Shown: positions 36,190-52,467 of the stretch, piece by piece
How the letters are laid out: every line of letters starts with the position of its first letter
How positions within the stretch are numbered: position 1 is the first letter of the stretch
Assembly (NCBI RefSeq): GCF_013409505.1
Contig: NZ_JACCBN010000001.1
Location: 3,906,001 to 3,970,000 of the forward strand
DNA length: 64,000 bases
Source: Actinomycetospora corticicola
GTDB lineage: Bacteria > Actinomycetota > Actinomycetes > Mycobacteriales > Pseudonocardiaceae
Direction: 5' to 3'
Notes under the pieces: generated by a model
Seen by the model: only the letters and a program-made list of their open reading frames with translations
Databases searched by the model: none
What the model was told of the DNA's origin: nothing
Made by a program: the position numbers and the translations under genes

Positions 36190-36285
36190 GGAATTCCTCT
36201 TCCCGTCGGGTCGTCGCCGCGGGTCCCGCGGCGGTTCTTCGCGACGTCGGGTGCTCCCGGCGGTTCGCGCCGGGAGCACACCGCG

Positions 36286-36756
36286 TCACCAGCGGTAGTG
36301 CGCGAAGGCCTTGTTCGACTCGGCCATCTTGTGCGTGTCCTCGCGCCGCTTCACGGCGGCACCGAGACCGTTCGAGGCGTCGAGCAGCTCGTTGGTGAGC
36401 CGCTCGATCATCGTCTTCTCGCGGCGGGCACGCGCGTAGGTGATCAGCCAGCGCAGGCCGAGCGTCGTCGAACGACCGGCACGCACCTCGATCGGCACCT
36501 GGTAGGTCGCGCCACCGACACGGCGGCTGCGGACCTCGAGGGCCGGCTTCACGTTGTCCAGCGCCCGCTTCAGCGTGACCACCGGGTCGGCGCCGTTGCG
36601 CTCGCGGCAGCCCTCGAGGGCGCCGTAGACGATCCGCTCGGCCAACGACCGCTTGCCGTCGACGAGCACCTTGTTCACCAGCTGCGTCACCAGCGGCGCC
36701 CCGTACACGGGGTCGGACACCAGCGGACGCTTCGGAGCGGGTCCCTTGCGCGGCAT
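36286..36756 (-). CDS. rpsG: Ribosomal protein uS7
   Basis: A 156-residue uS7: [40 protein letters not shown] and the C-terminal [18 protein letters not shown]. It nucleates the 30S head. The ATG at 36756 lies one base after the rpsL stop; upstream in-frame codons are an rpsL shadow. Confidence 0.97.
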   Translation of the reverse strand: MPRKGPAPKRPLVSDPVYGAPLVTQLVNKVLVDGKRSLAERIVYGALEGCRERNGADPVVTLKRALDNVKPALEVRSRRVGGATYQVPIEVRAGRSTTLGLRWLITYARARREKTMIERLTNELLDASNGLGAAVKRREDTHKMAESNKAFAHYRW

Positions 36757-36757
36757 G

Positions 36758-37132
36758 TCAGCTCTTGTCCTTCTTCGTCCCGTAGCGGCTGCGGGCCTGT
36801 TTGCGGTTCTTGACCGCCTGCGTGTCCAGCGCACCGCGGATGATCTTGTAGCGAACGCCCGGCAGGTCCTTCACGCGACCGCCGCGCACGAGCACGATCG
36901 AGTGCTCCTGCAGGTTGTGGCCCTCGCCCGGGATGTACGCGGTGACCTCGATCTGGTTCGAGAGGCGCACGCGCGCGACCTTGCGGAGCGCGGAGTTCGG
37001 CTTCTTCGGGGTGGTCGTGTAGACGCGGGTGCAGACACCGCGCCGCTGCGGACTCCCCTTGAGGGCCGCGGTCTTGGTCTTCTCGACCTTGTCCTCGCGG
37101 CCCCGTCGGACCAACTGCTGGATGGTGGGCAT
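36758..37132 (-). CDS. rpsL: Ribosomal protein uS12
   Basis: A 124-residue uS12: [40 protein letters not shown] and [20 protein letters not shown]. Both lysines where streptomycin-resistance mutations usually fall (KKPNSA and RVKDLPG) are wild type. It monitors codon-anticodon pairing in the A site. It is the first gene of the str operon, with a structured leader upstream. Confidence 0.97.
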   Translation of the reverse strand: MPTIQQLVRRGREDKVEKTKTAALKGSPQRRGVCTRVYTTTPKKPNSALRKVARVRLSNQIEVTAYIPGEGHNLQEHSIVLVRGGRVKDLPGVRYKIIRGALDTQAVKNRKQARSRYGTKKDKS

Positions 37133-37541
37133 TCGTTCCTCTGGCTCGTGTCCTGCTCGATCTGCGCTTCTCGTCGGTGTCGGACCCCGGATCACGGGAT
37201 CGGGCGTGTCGGCGAGAACGCCACGGTTCTCACGTCCGACACCGCCGACGCCTCCGGTCGCCGTCCACCGGCCCGACGGACGGGCACAGCGCAACGACCC
37301 GATCGCGTCGGGCACCGGGTACGACGATACCTGCGCTGACGCGCGGGTTCGCAGGTGGGTCCGGATCCGCATCTCGACGACGCCCTCGACGGACCCTGCG
37401 TGCCCTCGAAGACCGGCCAGGATCTCCATATCGGCGGCGGTACGCGCACACGTTGCCGAACGGGCTCGCCGCAGCATACACCGACGGCGTCTCGACGGGC
37501 ACAACGCCGGGCGGGGGACCGGCATTCCCCCACCGACGACG
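37133..37541 (-). promoter_or_regulatory. Leader and promoter region of the str operon
   Basis: No gene is supported in these 409 bases. GTGTCGG (37206-37212) and CCGACAC (37236-37242), with AGAAC/GTTCT nested inside, can fold into a two-part hairpin about 75 bases before rpsL. TATCGT near 37330 on the minus strand is a weak -10 candidate. The hairpin may be a leader control structure, which is inference. Confidence 0.4.
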
Positions 37542-37574
37542 GCGCCCCCGCCCGGTGGGACCGGACGGGGGCGC
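37542..37574 (-). terminator. Terminator after rpoC
   Basis: GCGCCCCCG and CGGGGGCGC, extended by an inner CCCGG/CCGGA-type pairing, give a 14-bp stem with a five-base loop. It lies 27 bases after the rpoC stop. Confidence 0.7.
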
Positions 37575-37601
37575 GGGTCGTGCTGCGGGGGAACGGCTAC
37601 G

Positions 37602-41510
<3,909 letters not shown>

Positions 41511-41605
41511 AGGTTCTCCCCTGGATGGGTGAGCTGTTTTCTAGAGGGTCCGCGTGCGTCGCCCGGGCCGACCGGCGTGGCCGGCCCGGGCGACGCAGCG
41601 AGGCG

Positions 41606-45088
<3,483 letters not shown>

Positions 45089-45235
45089 GATGCGTCCTTC
45101 CGGAACAACGCTGTCTGACGCTGTCAGTAGCTCGTCCGCTCGAGACGCAGCGCAGTGCCCCGGGCGGCCGATTCAGCGCGGCCTTCGGGGTACCCCCGGA
45201 TGACGTGGAGACACGACAAGGCAGCGCGATCCGAC

Positions 45236-45265
45236 AGTCTAGCCACTGGTGGGCGAACGTGTCGA
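45236..45265 (-). promoter_or_regulatory. Candidate rpoB promoter
   Basis: On the minus strand TCGACA (45265-45260) and TAGACT (45241-45236) are separated by 18 bases. They match the -35 and -10 consensus at five and four of six positions. This would give a leader of about 140 bases before rpoB. Nothing else in 45089-45453 looks like a gene. Confidence 0.5.
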
Positions 45266-45453
45266 ACACCCCCCTACCGTGACGCGCCGACGGGGGCCGG
45301 ACCGGGGTCCGGGCCCGACCGCGGGGTCGGACGGCGAGGGTCTCGCGCTGGGAACAGAGTGACCGGTGACCACGCTCGCGTCAAGTCCGACGCGCACCCG
45401 GGCGGGGCGCGTCGCGGTCCTCCCGTCGCAGGTCAGAGCCACCCCGCACGACG

Positions 45454-45500
45454 ACGGGCCCGGGAGCCGACCCCGAGCGGGGTTCGGCTCCCGGGCCCGT
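45454..45500 (-). terminator. Strong terminator of the mce operon
   Basis: ACGGGCCCGGGAGCCGA and TCGGCTCCCGGGCCCGT form a perfect 17-bp stem, with CCCC/GGGG able to pair further inside the loop. It lies 20 bases after the last mce-operon stop (45520) and before the rpoB promoter, and so insulates rpoB. Confidence 0.8.
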
Positions 45501-45519
45501 GACCCGGCGGGTGGTGCCG

Positions 45520-46575
45520 TCAGACCGGCTTCAGCTCACTGATCTTCCAACGCCCGTCCTCCTTGACCACCTGTACGGAGAGCAGGCCGGGGGCGTTCGT
45601 GGTCTGACCGTTCGTCGTGCGCTCGGCGGTGAACTGCACCAACGCCATGAGGGTCGCGCGGTCCGAGGACAGCTGCTGCACCCCGATGTTGAGCACGGTC
45701 GCCGTCTGGCGCAGCTTCTGGTCCGTCGCCGGCTTCCGGATCGTCTGCTCGAACACCGAGAGGTACTCCGAGGCGAAGGAACCGGTCGCCTGCGACTTCG
45801 CCGCGTTCACCGAGTCGTCGAGCTTGGTGAAGTCGTAGGAGAGGATCTGCTCCATGGCCTGCCGGGTCTGGCCGACGACCTCGGCGGTCCCGCCGACGTC
45901 GACCACGGCCGCGTTGGCGTAGGGCGCGCCGTCGGCCCGGTCGGACCGGGCCGCCACGAACGCCCAGGTGCCGAGGCCCAGGCTCAGGACGAGCACCACG
46001 ACCAGCACCGTGATCAGGCGCCGGGGGTTCGCCCCGAGCGCCGCGAACGGGCGGGTGACGGCCGCGGCGATCCGGCCGACCCGGGAGTCCCGGGAGTCCC
46101 GGGCCGGGTCCGCGGAGGCGGCCGTGCGGGCCGGGGCGGGCCGCTCGAGGAGCGCGGTGCCACCGCGCCGCGGGGTCGGACCCGCCTCCTCGGCGGCCGG
46201 CGTCGTGCTCCGGCCGGTGCGCCGGGCCTTCGGGGTCGGCCGCGCCGCCCCTCCGTCGCGGTCTCCCGCAGCCGGGGCCTCGGACGGGTCGGCCGTGGCG
46301 GCCTCGCCGGTCGCCGCGGTCCCGGTGGCGGTCGTGGAGCCCGCGTCGTCGGGGTCCGCGACGGTGGAGCCGGTCGGGGCGGCGGGCGCCGCGGTCCGGT
46401 CGACGTCGTCGGTCCCGTCGACGCGGACGTCGTCCGGGTCGACGTCGGTCGGTCCGACGGCTGCGGGACCGGACTCACCGGTCACGCCGCGGCGGCCGGG
46501 GGCGCGGAGACCCGCGACCTTCGGGCGCCGGCCGGCGGGGGCGGTCGTCGTGGTGCTGCGGGTACGGGGCGGCAT
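45520..46575 (-). CDS. Mce-associated membrane protein (Mam)
   Basis: A 351-residue protein. A long disordered Ala/Pro/Asp/Thr-rich cytoplasmic region (residues 1-185) is followed by one transmembrane helix (RRLITVLVVVLVLSLGLGTW) and an extracytoplasmic domain. That domain has the Mam pattern VVGQTRQAMEQILSYDFTKL, FEQTIRKPATDQKLRQTATV and EDGRWKISELKPV, of the SnoaL/NTF2-like type. Mam proteins stabilise Mce complexes. The start is ATG 46575, after GGAGGGAG. It is the last gene of the operon. Confidence 0.85.
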   Translation of the reverse strand: MPPRTRSTTTTAPAGRRPKVAGLRAPGRRGVTGESGPAAVGPTDVDPDDVRVDGTDDVDRTAAPAAPTGSTVADPDDAGSTTATGTAATGEAATADPSEAPAAGDRDGGAARPTPKARRTGRSTTPAAEEAGPTPRRGGTALLERPAPARTAASADPARDSRDSRVGRIAAAVTRPFAALGANPRRLITVLVVVLVLSLGLGTWAFVAARSDRADGAPYANAAVVDVGGTAEVVGQTRQAMEQILSYDFTKLDDSVNAAKSQATGSFASEYLSVFEQTIRKPATDQKLRQTATVLNIGVQQLSSDRATLMALVQFTAERTTNGQTTNAPGLLSVQVVKEDGRWKISELKPV

Positions 46576-46589
46576 CGACGCTCCCTCCT

Positions 46590-47228
46590 CTAGCTCTGGC
46601 CCGCGGTGGGGGCGGCCTTGGAGGCTTTCCACCCGTCCGGCGTGCGCTGCATGTCGACCTGGAACAGCTGCTGCTTCTGCGTGGGCGGCTGGTTGGCACT
46701 GGACGCCGTCACGTTGATCGCGACGAGCGCCGAGGCCGTGCCCCGGTCGTCGTCGAAGGCCGTCAGCGAGGCCCCGGCGGGGGTGGCGACGACGGACGCC
46801 TGGGCCTTCTTGAGGCTGTCGGCGAACTGCTGGCGGACCTTCTGGTACTCGGTGAGCATCGGGTCGGTCAGCGAGGTCTGGGCGGCCTGCAGGTCGGCGT
46901 CGACCGTCTGCGGGCGCACGGTGTTGATGTTGACCACGATCTGTTCAGCGGCGTCCACCGCGACGTCACGGTCGCGGGCCTGGTTCGCGGTCGGGCCGTG
47001 GGACCCGATCCACCAGTAGACGCCGGCCGCGACGGCCGCCGCGAAGGCGAGCACGGTCAGGACGGCGAGGACGCGGACGGTGGTCCGCTGCGACGGGGCC
47101 CGGAGGCCCCGTCGCGTCGGGGACGGCTGGTCGAGCGTGTCGGTGGGGGGCAGGGCCCTCAGCTCCTCGGGGTAGGAGTCCCACCGGTCGTGGTCAGCCC
47201 AGGCCTGGGATGACGACCGGCGGGGCAC
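46590..47228 (-). CDS. Mce-associated membrane protein (Mam)
   Basis: About 212 residues. An N-terminal cytoplasmic part is followed by a transmembrane helix (RVLAVLTVLAFAAAVAAGVY) and an outer NTF2-like domain with AEQIVVNINTVRPQTVDADL and QQLFQVDMQRTPDGWKASKA. It is a second Mam next to the one at 45520. The start is uncertain: GTG 47228 overlaps mceF by 35 bases and is chosen here, although an ATG at 47300 is in frame without a ribosome site. Confidence 0.8.
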   Translation of the reverse strand: MPRRSSSQAWADHDRWDSYPEELRALPPTDTLDQPSPTRRGLRAPSQRTTVRVLAVLTVLAFAAAVAAGVYWWIGSHGPTANQARDRDVAVDAAEQIVVNINTVRPQTVDADLQAAQTSLTDPMLTEYQKVRQQFADSLKKAQASVVATPAGASLTAFDDDRGTASALVAINVTASSANQPPTQKQQLFQVDMQRTPDGWKASKAAPTAGQS

Positions 47229-48603
47229 CGCGCCCGGAGTTCGCGAGGACGTCGGCTGGGGACGACGACGCAGCGGAGAACGCGGTGGTCTGGTCTGCAT
47301 TCTGCGACGAGGCCTGTGACGCCGATGACCCGGGGTTCCCGTTCTGGTTCTGACCGGGGGCCGGAGCCGGCCGCTGACCGGGCGTGTAGGGCGTCGCGGG
47401 CACGGGCGTGATGTTCGGGTACGTCCCGGGCGGCGGGTTGGCGGGGTCGTAGTAGTACTCGTTCGGGTTCAGGATCTCCCCGTACGGCCGCTTGCCGCCG
47501 TCGAGCTCCGGCGTGTGCTGGGCGCCGCGGGGGTTCACGACGCCGCCCTGGGCGCAGTAGACCCGCGTGTCCATCGGGATGAAGCTCTGGTCCGTGGCGG
47601 GCCGCCAACCGGCGTTCGGCTGCAGGTACCCGTCGCGGCAGTACGGCGGGTCGGCGATGTTGAGCACCAGGCCGAAGTGCACGCGACCGTCGCCGGGCAC
47701 CACGGCCGGTGCCACCGCGGACAGACCGGGATACGTCACGAGCAGCTGCTCCACGCCGGGCAGACGCGGCTGGATGATCCGCACCGTCGTCAGCAGGTTC
47801 GCGAGCACCCGCGAGAGGTCCGGCCCGGTCTCCCGGATCAGCCCCTCCAGCTGCTGGGCCGCCGGTGGGGCGGCCCGCACCAGGCGACGCAGGTTCGGGT
47901 CGTCCGCCTTCAGCTGCGCCGTGAACAGGTTGAGGTCACGGCTGAAGGACACGATCTGCGGCCCGAGGCTCGCCTGCGTCCCGAGCACCACCCGGCCGTC
48001 ACGCAGCAGCTGCGTGGTCTGCGGGAGCTGCTGGATGGCCGTTGACACCAGGGCGTTCGAGCTGTCGAGCAGCCGCTGGAGGTCCGGCCCGGTGCGGTCG
48101 AAGGCCGTGTAGAGCTCGTCCACCGTCGTCCGGAGCTCCGGGATGGGCACCGAGGTGGCGAGCGTGTTGAGGTTCGCGAGCAGGCCGTCGATCTGGGTCG
48201 GCGTCCGAACGCGGTCGACCGGGATCACCGATCCGTCCTCGAGGTACGGCCCGCCGTCGCGCGGCGGCTGCAGGTCGACGTACTGCTCACCGACCGCGGA
48301 CCGGTTCGCGATCACGGCCACGGCCGAGGCCGGCACCTCGGGGGCCTCGTTCTCGATCTCGAGGTCGACCTCGAGGCCGCCCGGCGTGATCCGCATGTCG
48401 CCGACCTTGCCGATCTCGACGCCGCGGTAGCTCACCGACGCCTTCGGGAAGATGCCGCCCGAGTCGCGCATCTCGACCTTGACCGTGTACGGCCCGAGAC
48501 CGATGAGCGAGTCGGCGCCGACGTAGCGGAAGGCGATGTAGCCGATCCCGACGACCGAGAGGACGACGAAGAGGATCAGCAGGTTCCGGATCTTCTTCGT
48601 CAT
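47194..48603 (-). CDS. MceF-family substrate-binding protein
   Basis: A 469-residue protein with an N-terminal transmembrane anchor (IRNLLILFVVLSVVGIGYIA), one MlaD/Mce domain (YTVKVEMRDSGGIFPKASVS, YRGVEIGKVGDMRITPGGLE) at about residues 40-120, and a long helical region. The C-terminal domain has paired cysteines (CRDGY, YCAQGG) and a Pro/Asn/Gln-rich end. In Mce complexes six different subunits A to F form a tunnel for lipid transport across the periplasm. Start ATG 48603 is one base after mceE. Confidence 0.9.
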   Translation of the reverse strand: MTKKIRNLLILFVVLSVVGIGYIAFRYVGADSLIGLGPYTVKVEMRDSGGIFPKASVSYRGVEIGKVGDMRITPGGLEVDLEIENEAPEVPASAVAVIANRSAVGEQYVDLQPPRDGGPYLEDGSVIPVDRVRTPTQIDGLLANLNTLATSVPIPELRTTVDELYTAFDRTGPDLQRLLDSSNALVSTAIQQLPQTTQLLRDGRVVLGTQASLGPQIVSFSRDLNLFTAQLKADDPNLRRLVRAAPPAAQQLEGLIRETGPDLSRVLANLLTTVRIIQPRLPGVEQLLVTYPGLSAVAPAVVPGDGRVHFGLVLNIADPPYCRDGYLQPNAGWRPATDQSFIPMDTRVYCAQGGVVNPRGAQHTPELDGGKRPYGEILNPNEYYYDPANPPPGTYPNITPVPATPYTPGQRPAPAPGQNQNGNPGSSASQASSQNADQTTAFSAASSSPADVLANSGRGAPPVVIPGLG

Positions 48604-48604
48604 G

Positions 48605-49906
48605 TCAGTTGCCCTCGCCCTGGGTCGAGCCGGTGGTGCCGGTCGTGCCGGTGGTGCCGCCACCGGTCGTCCCGGTGGTGCCGGTACCGGTTCCGGTGCC
48701 CCCTCCGGTGGCGGCGGGGGCCGCGCCGGTGCCGGCACCCGTCGTCGTGGTGGTGGTCGGCACGGGCGCCGTGTTCGCCCCCAGGACGCCGGGCAGGGCG
48801 ATCAGCGGGTTCCCGGTGGCCCGGGCCGTCTGCTGGTTCTGCAGGAGGGCGAAGATCTGGTTGAGGTTCCCCGCCGCGGGGTTCACCCCCAGCAGGTTCT
48901 GCAGGAGGCCCTGCAGGGAGATCTCGACCGTCACGTCGATGTTCGCGAAGTCGCCCTTGATCACGTTCAGGGAGTTGTCCGCGAACGGGATCGTCAGCAG
49001 GATCTGCAGCGAACCCGGCAGGGCGTCCCCGCTGGCGATGAGGTTCTGCAGGATCGGCTGCAGCGCGGTGAGGTCGGCGATGGTGTTCTGGCCCGCGCGG
49101 TTGATCACGTCGGTGCCGACCACGGACAGCCGTTGCAGGGCCTGGAGCGTGCCCACGAGCAGGCCGCGCTGCTGGTTGAGCACGTCGAGCCCGGGCTGCA
49201 GGTTGTCGATGACGTTCGCGATCTTCGCCCGCTGGGTGACGAGGGTGGCCGAGAGCCGGTCGAGGGAGTCGAGCGCCCGGACGATGTCGGACCGCTGCTT
49301 GTCGAGCGTGCCGACGAAGACGTTGAGGTTGTCGAGCAGCGCCCGGATCTGTGCCTCGTTGCCGCCCAGCGTGTTGTTCAGCTCGCGCGAGATCGTCTGG
49401 ATCTTCTCCACGCCGCCGCCGTTGAGCAGCAGCGAGAGGGCCCCGAGGACCTCCTCGACCTGGGCGCCGACGTCGCTGCGGTCCAGCGGGATCACCGCGC
49501 CGTTCTGCAGCCGGCCCTGGGGGGCCCCGATCGCCGGGTTGCCGAGCTCGACGAACTTCTCGCCGAGGAGGCTGGTCTGGCGCAGCCGGGCCATCGCGTT
49601 GGCCGGGAGCATGACGTCGCCGTTGACCGACATGGTGACCTCGGCGGTCCAGCCGTCCGGGGCGAGTCGCACCTCCCGGACGACCCCGACCGGGACGTCG
49701 TTGGTCCGCACGCTGGCGTTCGGCACGAGGTCGACGACGTTGGTGAACAGCGCCGTCACGTCGTAGGGGTGGTCCCCGAGGGACGCCCCGCCGGGCAGCG
49801 GTACCTCCTGGATGGACTGCAGGCCGCAGCCGGAGAGACCCACCGCCGTGACGATCGCGACGACCGCGAGCCGCCAGGCCCGGCGGGTGCGAGGTGTGGT
49901 GGTCAC
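48605..49906 (-). CDS. MceE-family lipoprotein
   Basis: A 433-residue lipoprotein. The lipobox LSGC places the lipidated Cys at residue 27 after a typical signal sequence. The Mce domain follows (YDVTALFTNVVDLVPNASVR, TNDVPVGVVREVRLAPDGWT), then helical repeats. The C-terminus is a 40-residue Gly/Thr repeat tail ending STQGEGN. The lipobox is diagnostic of the E subunit. GTG 49906 overlaps the mceD stop (GTGA). Confidence 0.92.
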   Translation of the reverse strand: MTTTPRTRRAWRLAVVAIVTAVGLSGCGLQSIQEVPLPGGASLGDHPYDVTALFTNVVDLVPNASVRTNDVPVGVVREVRLAPDGWTAEVTMSVNGDVMLPANAMARLRQTSLLGEKFVELGNPAIGAPQGRLQNGAVIPLDRSDVGAQVEEVLGALSLLLNGGGVEKIQTISRELNNTLGGNEAQIRALLDNLNVFVGTLDKQRSDIVRALDSLDRLSATLVTQRAKIANVIDNLQPGLDVLNQQRGLLVGTLQALQRLSVVGTDVINRAGQNTIADLTALQPILQNLIASGDALPGSLQILLTIPFADNSLNVIKGDFANIDVTVEISLQGLLQNLLGVNPAAGNLNQIFALLQNQQTARATGNPLIALPGVLGANTAPVPTTTTTTGAGTGAAPAATGGGTGTGTGTTGTTGGGTTGTTGTTGSTQGEGN

Positions 49907-51225
49907 CGTCCTCCTCCGGTCGTGAGTCCCTTGATCAGGTTCGTGCCCGGTGCCGTCAGCGGGGTCGTGTCCTGCTCGGCCGTCCGCGGCGTCAGGCCCT
50001 GGGTCGCGGTCGACAGCAGTCCGGTCGCCAGGGGCGCGACGGCCTGGTTCTGGTTGAGCAGCGCCGCGAGTTCCTGGAAGGGCTTGAGGGCGTCGTTCAG
50101 CGCCGTCACGCCCGCCGGCGTCTGCGTGGCACAGCTGACCTGGCCCGCGAGCAGCAGCGGCGGGAGCGCCGTGCCGGCCGGGATGTCGGGCAGGAGACCA
50201 CTGCCGAGCAGCGAGCACAGGAGCTGCTCGCGGCTGATCGGCGGCAGGTTGAGGCCGGGGGCCAGCACCGGCCGGACGTCGAGGGTGTCCGAGCTCGCGT
50301 TGAACGAGTTCGTCAGGTTGCCCAGGGCCAGCGGGGCGGCGTCGGTGAGCTCGGCGAGACCCCGGCTCTGCCGCACGAGGATGTCGGTGATGCTCGCGAG
50401 CTGGCCCACATCGGTCCGCAGCCCGTCCCGGTTCTCCCGGACGAACGAGGCGACGTCCTCGAGGGCCGGTGGGAGCACCTGCAGGACCTGCGAGAGGTTG
50501 CCCCGCTCGGCGGCGAGGAAGCCGGAGATGTCGGCGAGCTGGTTGTTCAGCAGCCGCACCTGGCCGTCGTTGCGGGCCAGCATGTTGGTGAAGACGCCGA
50601 GGTTGTCGACCGTCGCGAAGAGGTTGCCGCGGTTGTCCGACAGTGTCCCGACCGCGCCGGCGAGCTCGGTGATCGTCTGCTTGATCGCCTCGCCGTTGCC
50701 GCCGAGGGCGTTCGCCGAGGACCGGAGCAGGCCGTTGAGGGCACCGTCCTTGTTCGACCCGTTCGGGCCGAGCGAGGTCGCCAACAGGTCCAGGCTCTTG
50801 TAGACCCGGTCGAGCTCGACCGGCACCGCGGTCCGCTGGACCGGGATCACCGCGCCGTCGTTCATCATCGGCCCGCCGGTGTAGTTCGGGCCGAGCTGGA
50901 CGTAGCGGTCCGAGACCAGGGTCGGCGCGACGATGACGGCCTTGGCGTCGGCCGCGATCGGGATCCGGTTGTCGACCTTGAGCTCGACGCGGACGACGTT
51001 GCCCTGGGGCGTGATGTCCTCGACGGTGCCCACCGGGACGCCGTTCACGTCGACGGTGTTCTTGGTGTAGAGGCCGACCACGCTGGTGAAGTACGCCGTG
51101 ATCGTGCGGGAGCTCCCGCGCTCCAGGGCGTACCAGAGGCCTGCGGTCGCGACGAGCGCGACGATCAGCACGATGGCGAGGGTCCGGGCGAAGCTGTCGA
51201 ACAGCGTCGTGAGGCGCGTCGTCAC
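49903..51225 (-). CDS. MceD-family substrate-binding protein
   Basis: A 440-residue protein: N-terminal anchor (TLAIVLIVALVATAGLWYAL), Mce domain (RTITAYFTSVVGLYTKNTVD, VNGVPVGTVEDITPQGNVVR) and a long heptad-like helical part, ending in Thr/Gly. It is the fourth subunit in the set by gene order. The start is GTG 51225, three bases after mceC. Confidence 0.9.
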   Translation of the reverse strand: MTTRLTTLFDSFARTLAIVLIVALVATAGLWYALERGSSRTITAYFTSVVGLYTKNTVDVNGVPVGTVEDITPQGNVVRVELKVDNRIPIAADAKAVIVAPTLVSDRYVQLGPNYTGGPMMNDGAVIPVQRTAVPVELDRVYKSLDLLATSLGPNGSNKDGALNGLLRSSANALGGNGEAIKQTITELAGAVGTLSDNRGNLFATVDNLGVFTNMLARNDGQVRLLNNQLADISGFLAAERGNLSQVLQVLPPALEDVASFVRENRDGLRTDVGQLASITDILVRQSRGLAELTDAAPLALGNLTNSFNASSDTLDVRPVLAPGLNLPPISREQLLCSLLGSGLLPDIPAGTALPPLLLAGQVSCATQTPAGVTALNDALKPFQELAALLNQNQAVAPLATGLLSTATQGLTPRTAEQDTTPLTAPGTNLIKGLTTGGGR

Positions 51226-51228
51226 GGG

Positions 51229-52467
51229 TCAGCCCCCTCCCTGGGTCGGCTGCTGGGCCGGTGCTTGGGCCGGGGCCTGGGCCGTCTGGCCCTGACCGAT
51301 GGCGGCGGGGTTGATGAGCGGGACACCGCCCGGGAAGAGCGTGCCGAGGTTGATCCCGGCCGCCTGGCCGGCCTGCAGCAGCGGTCCCCCGAGCTGGTTG
51401 ACGGCGCTGGTGACGGACGCCTGGTTCGGGCTGAGCCCGCCGAGGAGGCCGCCGATGAACTGCTGCTGCGCGGCCGTGTCGTTCGGGTTGCAGCCGAGGT
51501 CCCCGGGCGGGTCCAGGTTGCAGATGTAGGCGTCGAACCACCGGCCGTTGCCGACGACGTTCGCGAACACGCGGACGAACGGTCCGAGCAGCCGGATGCC
51601 GTTCTCCAGGTTCGCCGAGTTCTGCTGCAGCGTGGTCAGCACGCCGTTGAGGCTCGCCAGCGTCGGGCCGAGAGTCGCCCGGTTGTCCGCGACCAGGCCG
51701 CGCAGCTGGTTGGACAGCGCGATCGTCCCGTTGAGCAGGTCGTCGATCGCCGCCTTGCGGCTGCGCAGCTCCCCGAGGAGCAGGTTGCCGTTCTGGATCA
51801 GCACCTCGACGTCGCGGTTGCGGTCGGCGAGGACCTGCGTCGTCGCCCGCGTGTTCGCCAGCAGCTTCGCGAGCTCCTGGTCGCGGGAGGAGATGGTGCG
51901 CGACAGCCGGGACAGCCCGTCGAGCGCCGGCCGGATCGGGCCGGATGCGCCGTCGAGGGTCTGCGAGAGCGTGTTCAGGCTCTCCCCGAGCTGGTCGGTG
52001 TTCAGCGCCTCCACGTTGGTGGTGAGGTCGGAGAACGCCTGGATGACGTCGAACGGGGCCGTGGTGCGGCTCCGCGGGATCGCGACGTCCGGGTCGAGCG
52101 GCTGGGAACCCTCGGGGTCGAGGGCGATGAACTTCTGCCCCAGCAGCGTCTTGATCTCGATCGAGGCGCGGCTCTGGTCGCCGATCCAGGCGTCGGGCGC
52201 CTTGAACGAGATGACCACGTCGTTGCCGTCGAGCGTGACGTCGGTGACCGAACCGACGCGGATGCCCGCGATGCGGACGTCGTCGTCGGGCTGGACGCCC
52301 GCCGCCTCGCCGAAGCGCGCCGTGTACGTCGCCCCCTGCCCGATGAGGGGCAGGTCGCGGATGTTCAGCGAGGCCACCGTCAGGAGGATCAGGACGAGCA
52401 GGCTCACCGCCCCGATGATGATCGGGTTCCGCTTGCGGAACGGCTTCATCCGCCTCATCACGAGCAC
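51229..52467 (-). CDS. MceC-family substrate-binding protein
   Basis: A 412-residue protein: anchor (PIIIGAVSLLVLILLTVASL), Mce domain (ATYTARFGEAAGVQPDDDVR, IAGIRVGSVTDVTLDGNDVV), helical stalk and a C-terminus with two cysteines (YICNLDPPGDLGCNPND). A Gln/Pro/Ala-rich tail closes the protein. It overlaps mceB by ten bases. Confidence 0.9.
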   Translation of the reverse strand: MLVMRRMKPFRKRNPIIIGAVSLLVLILLTVASLNIRDLPLIGQGATYTARFGEAAGVQPDDDVRIAGIRVGSVTDVTLDGNDVVISFKAPDAWIGDQSRASIEIKTLLGQKFIALDPEGSQPLDPDVAIPRSRTTAPFDVIQAFSDLTTNVEALNTDQLGESLNTLSQTLDGASGPIRPALDGLSRLSRTISSRDQELAKLLANTRATTQVLADRNRDVEVLIQNGNLLLGELRSRKAAIDDLLNGTIALSNQLRGLVADNRATLGPTLASLNGVLTTLQQNSANLENGIRLLGPFVRVFANVVGNGRWFDAYICNLDPPGDLGCNPNDTAAQQQFIGGLLGGLSPNQASVTSAVNQLGGPLLQAGQAAGINLGTLFPGGVPLINPAAIGQGQTAQAPAQAPAQQPTQGGG

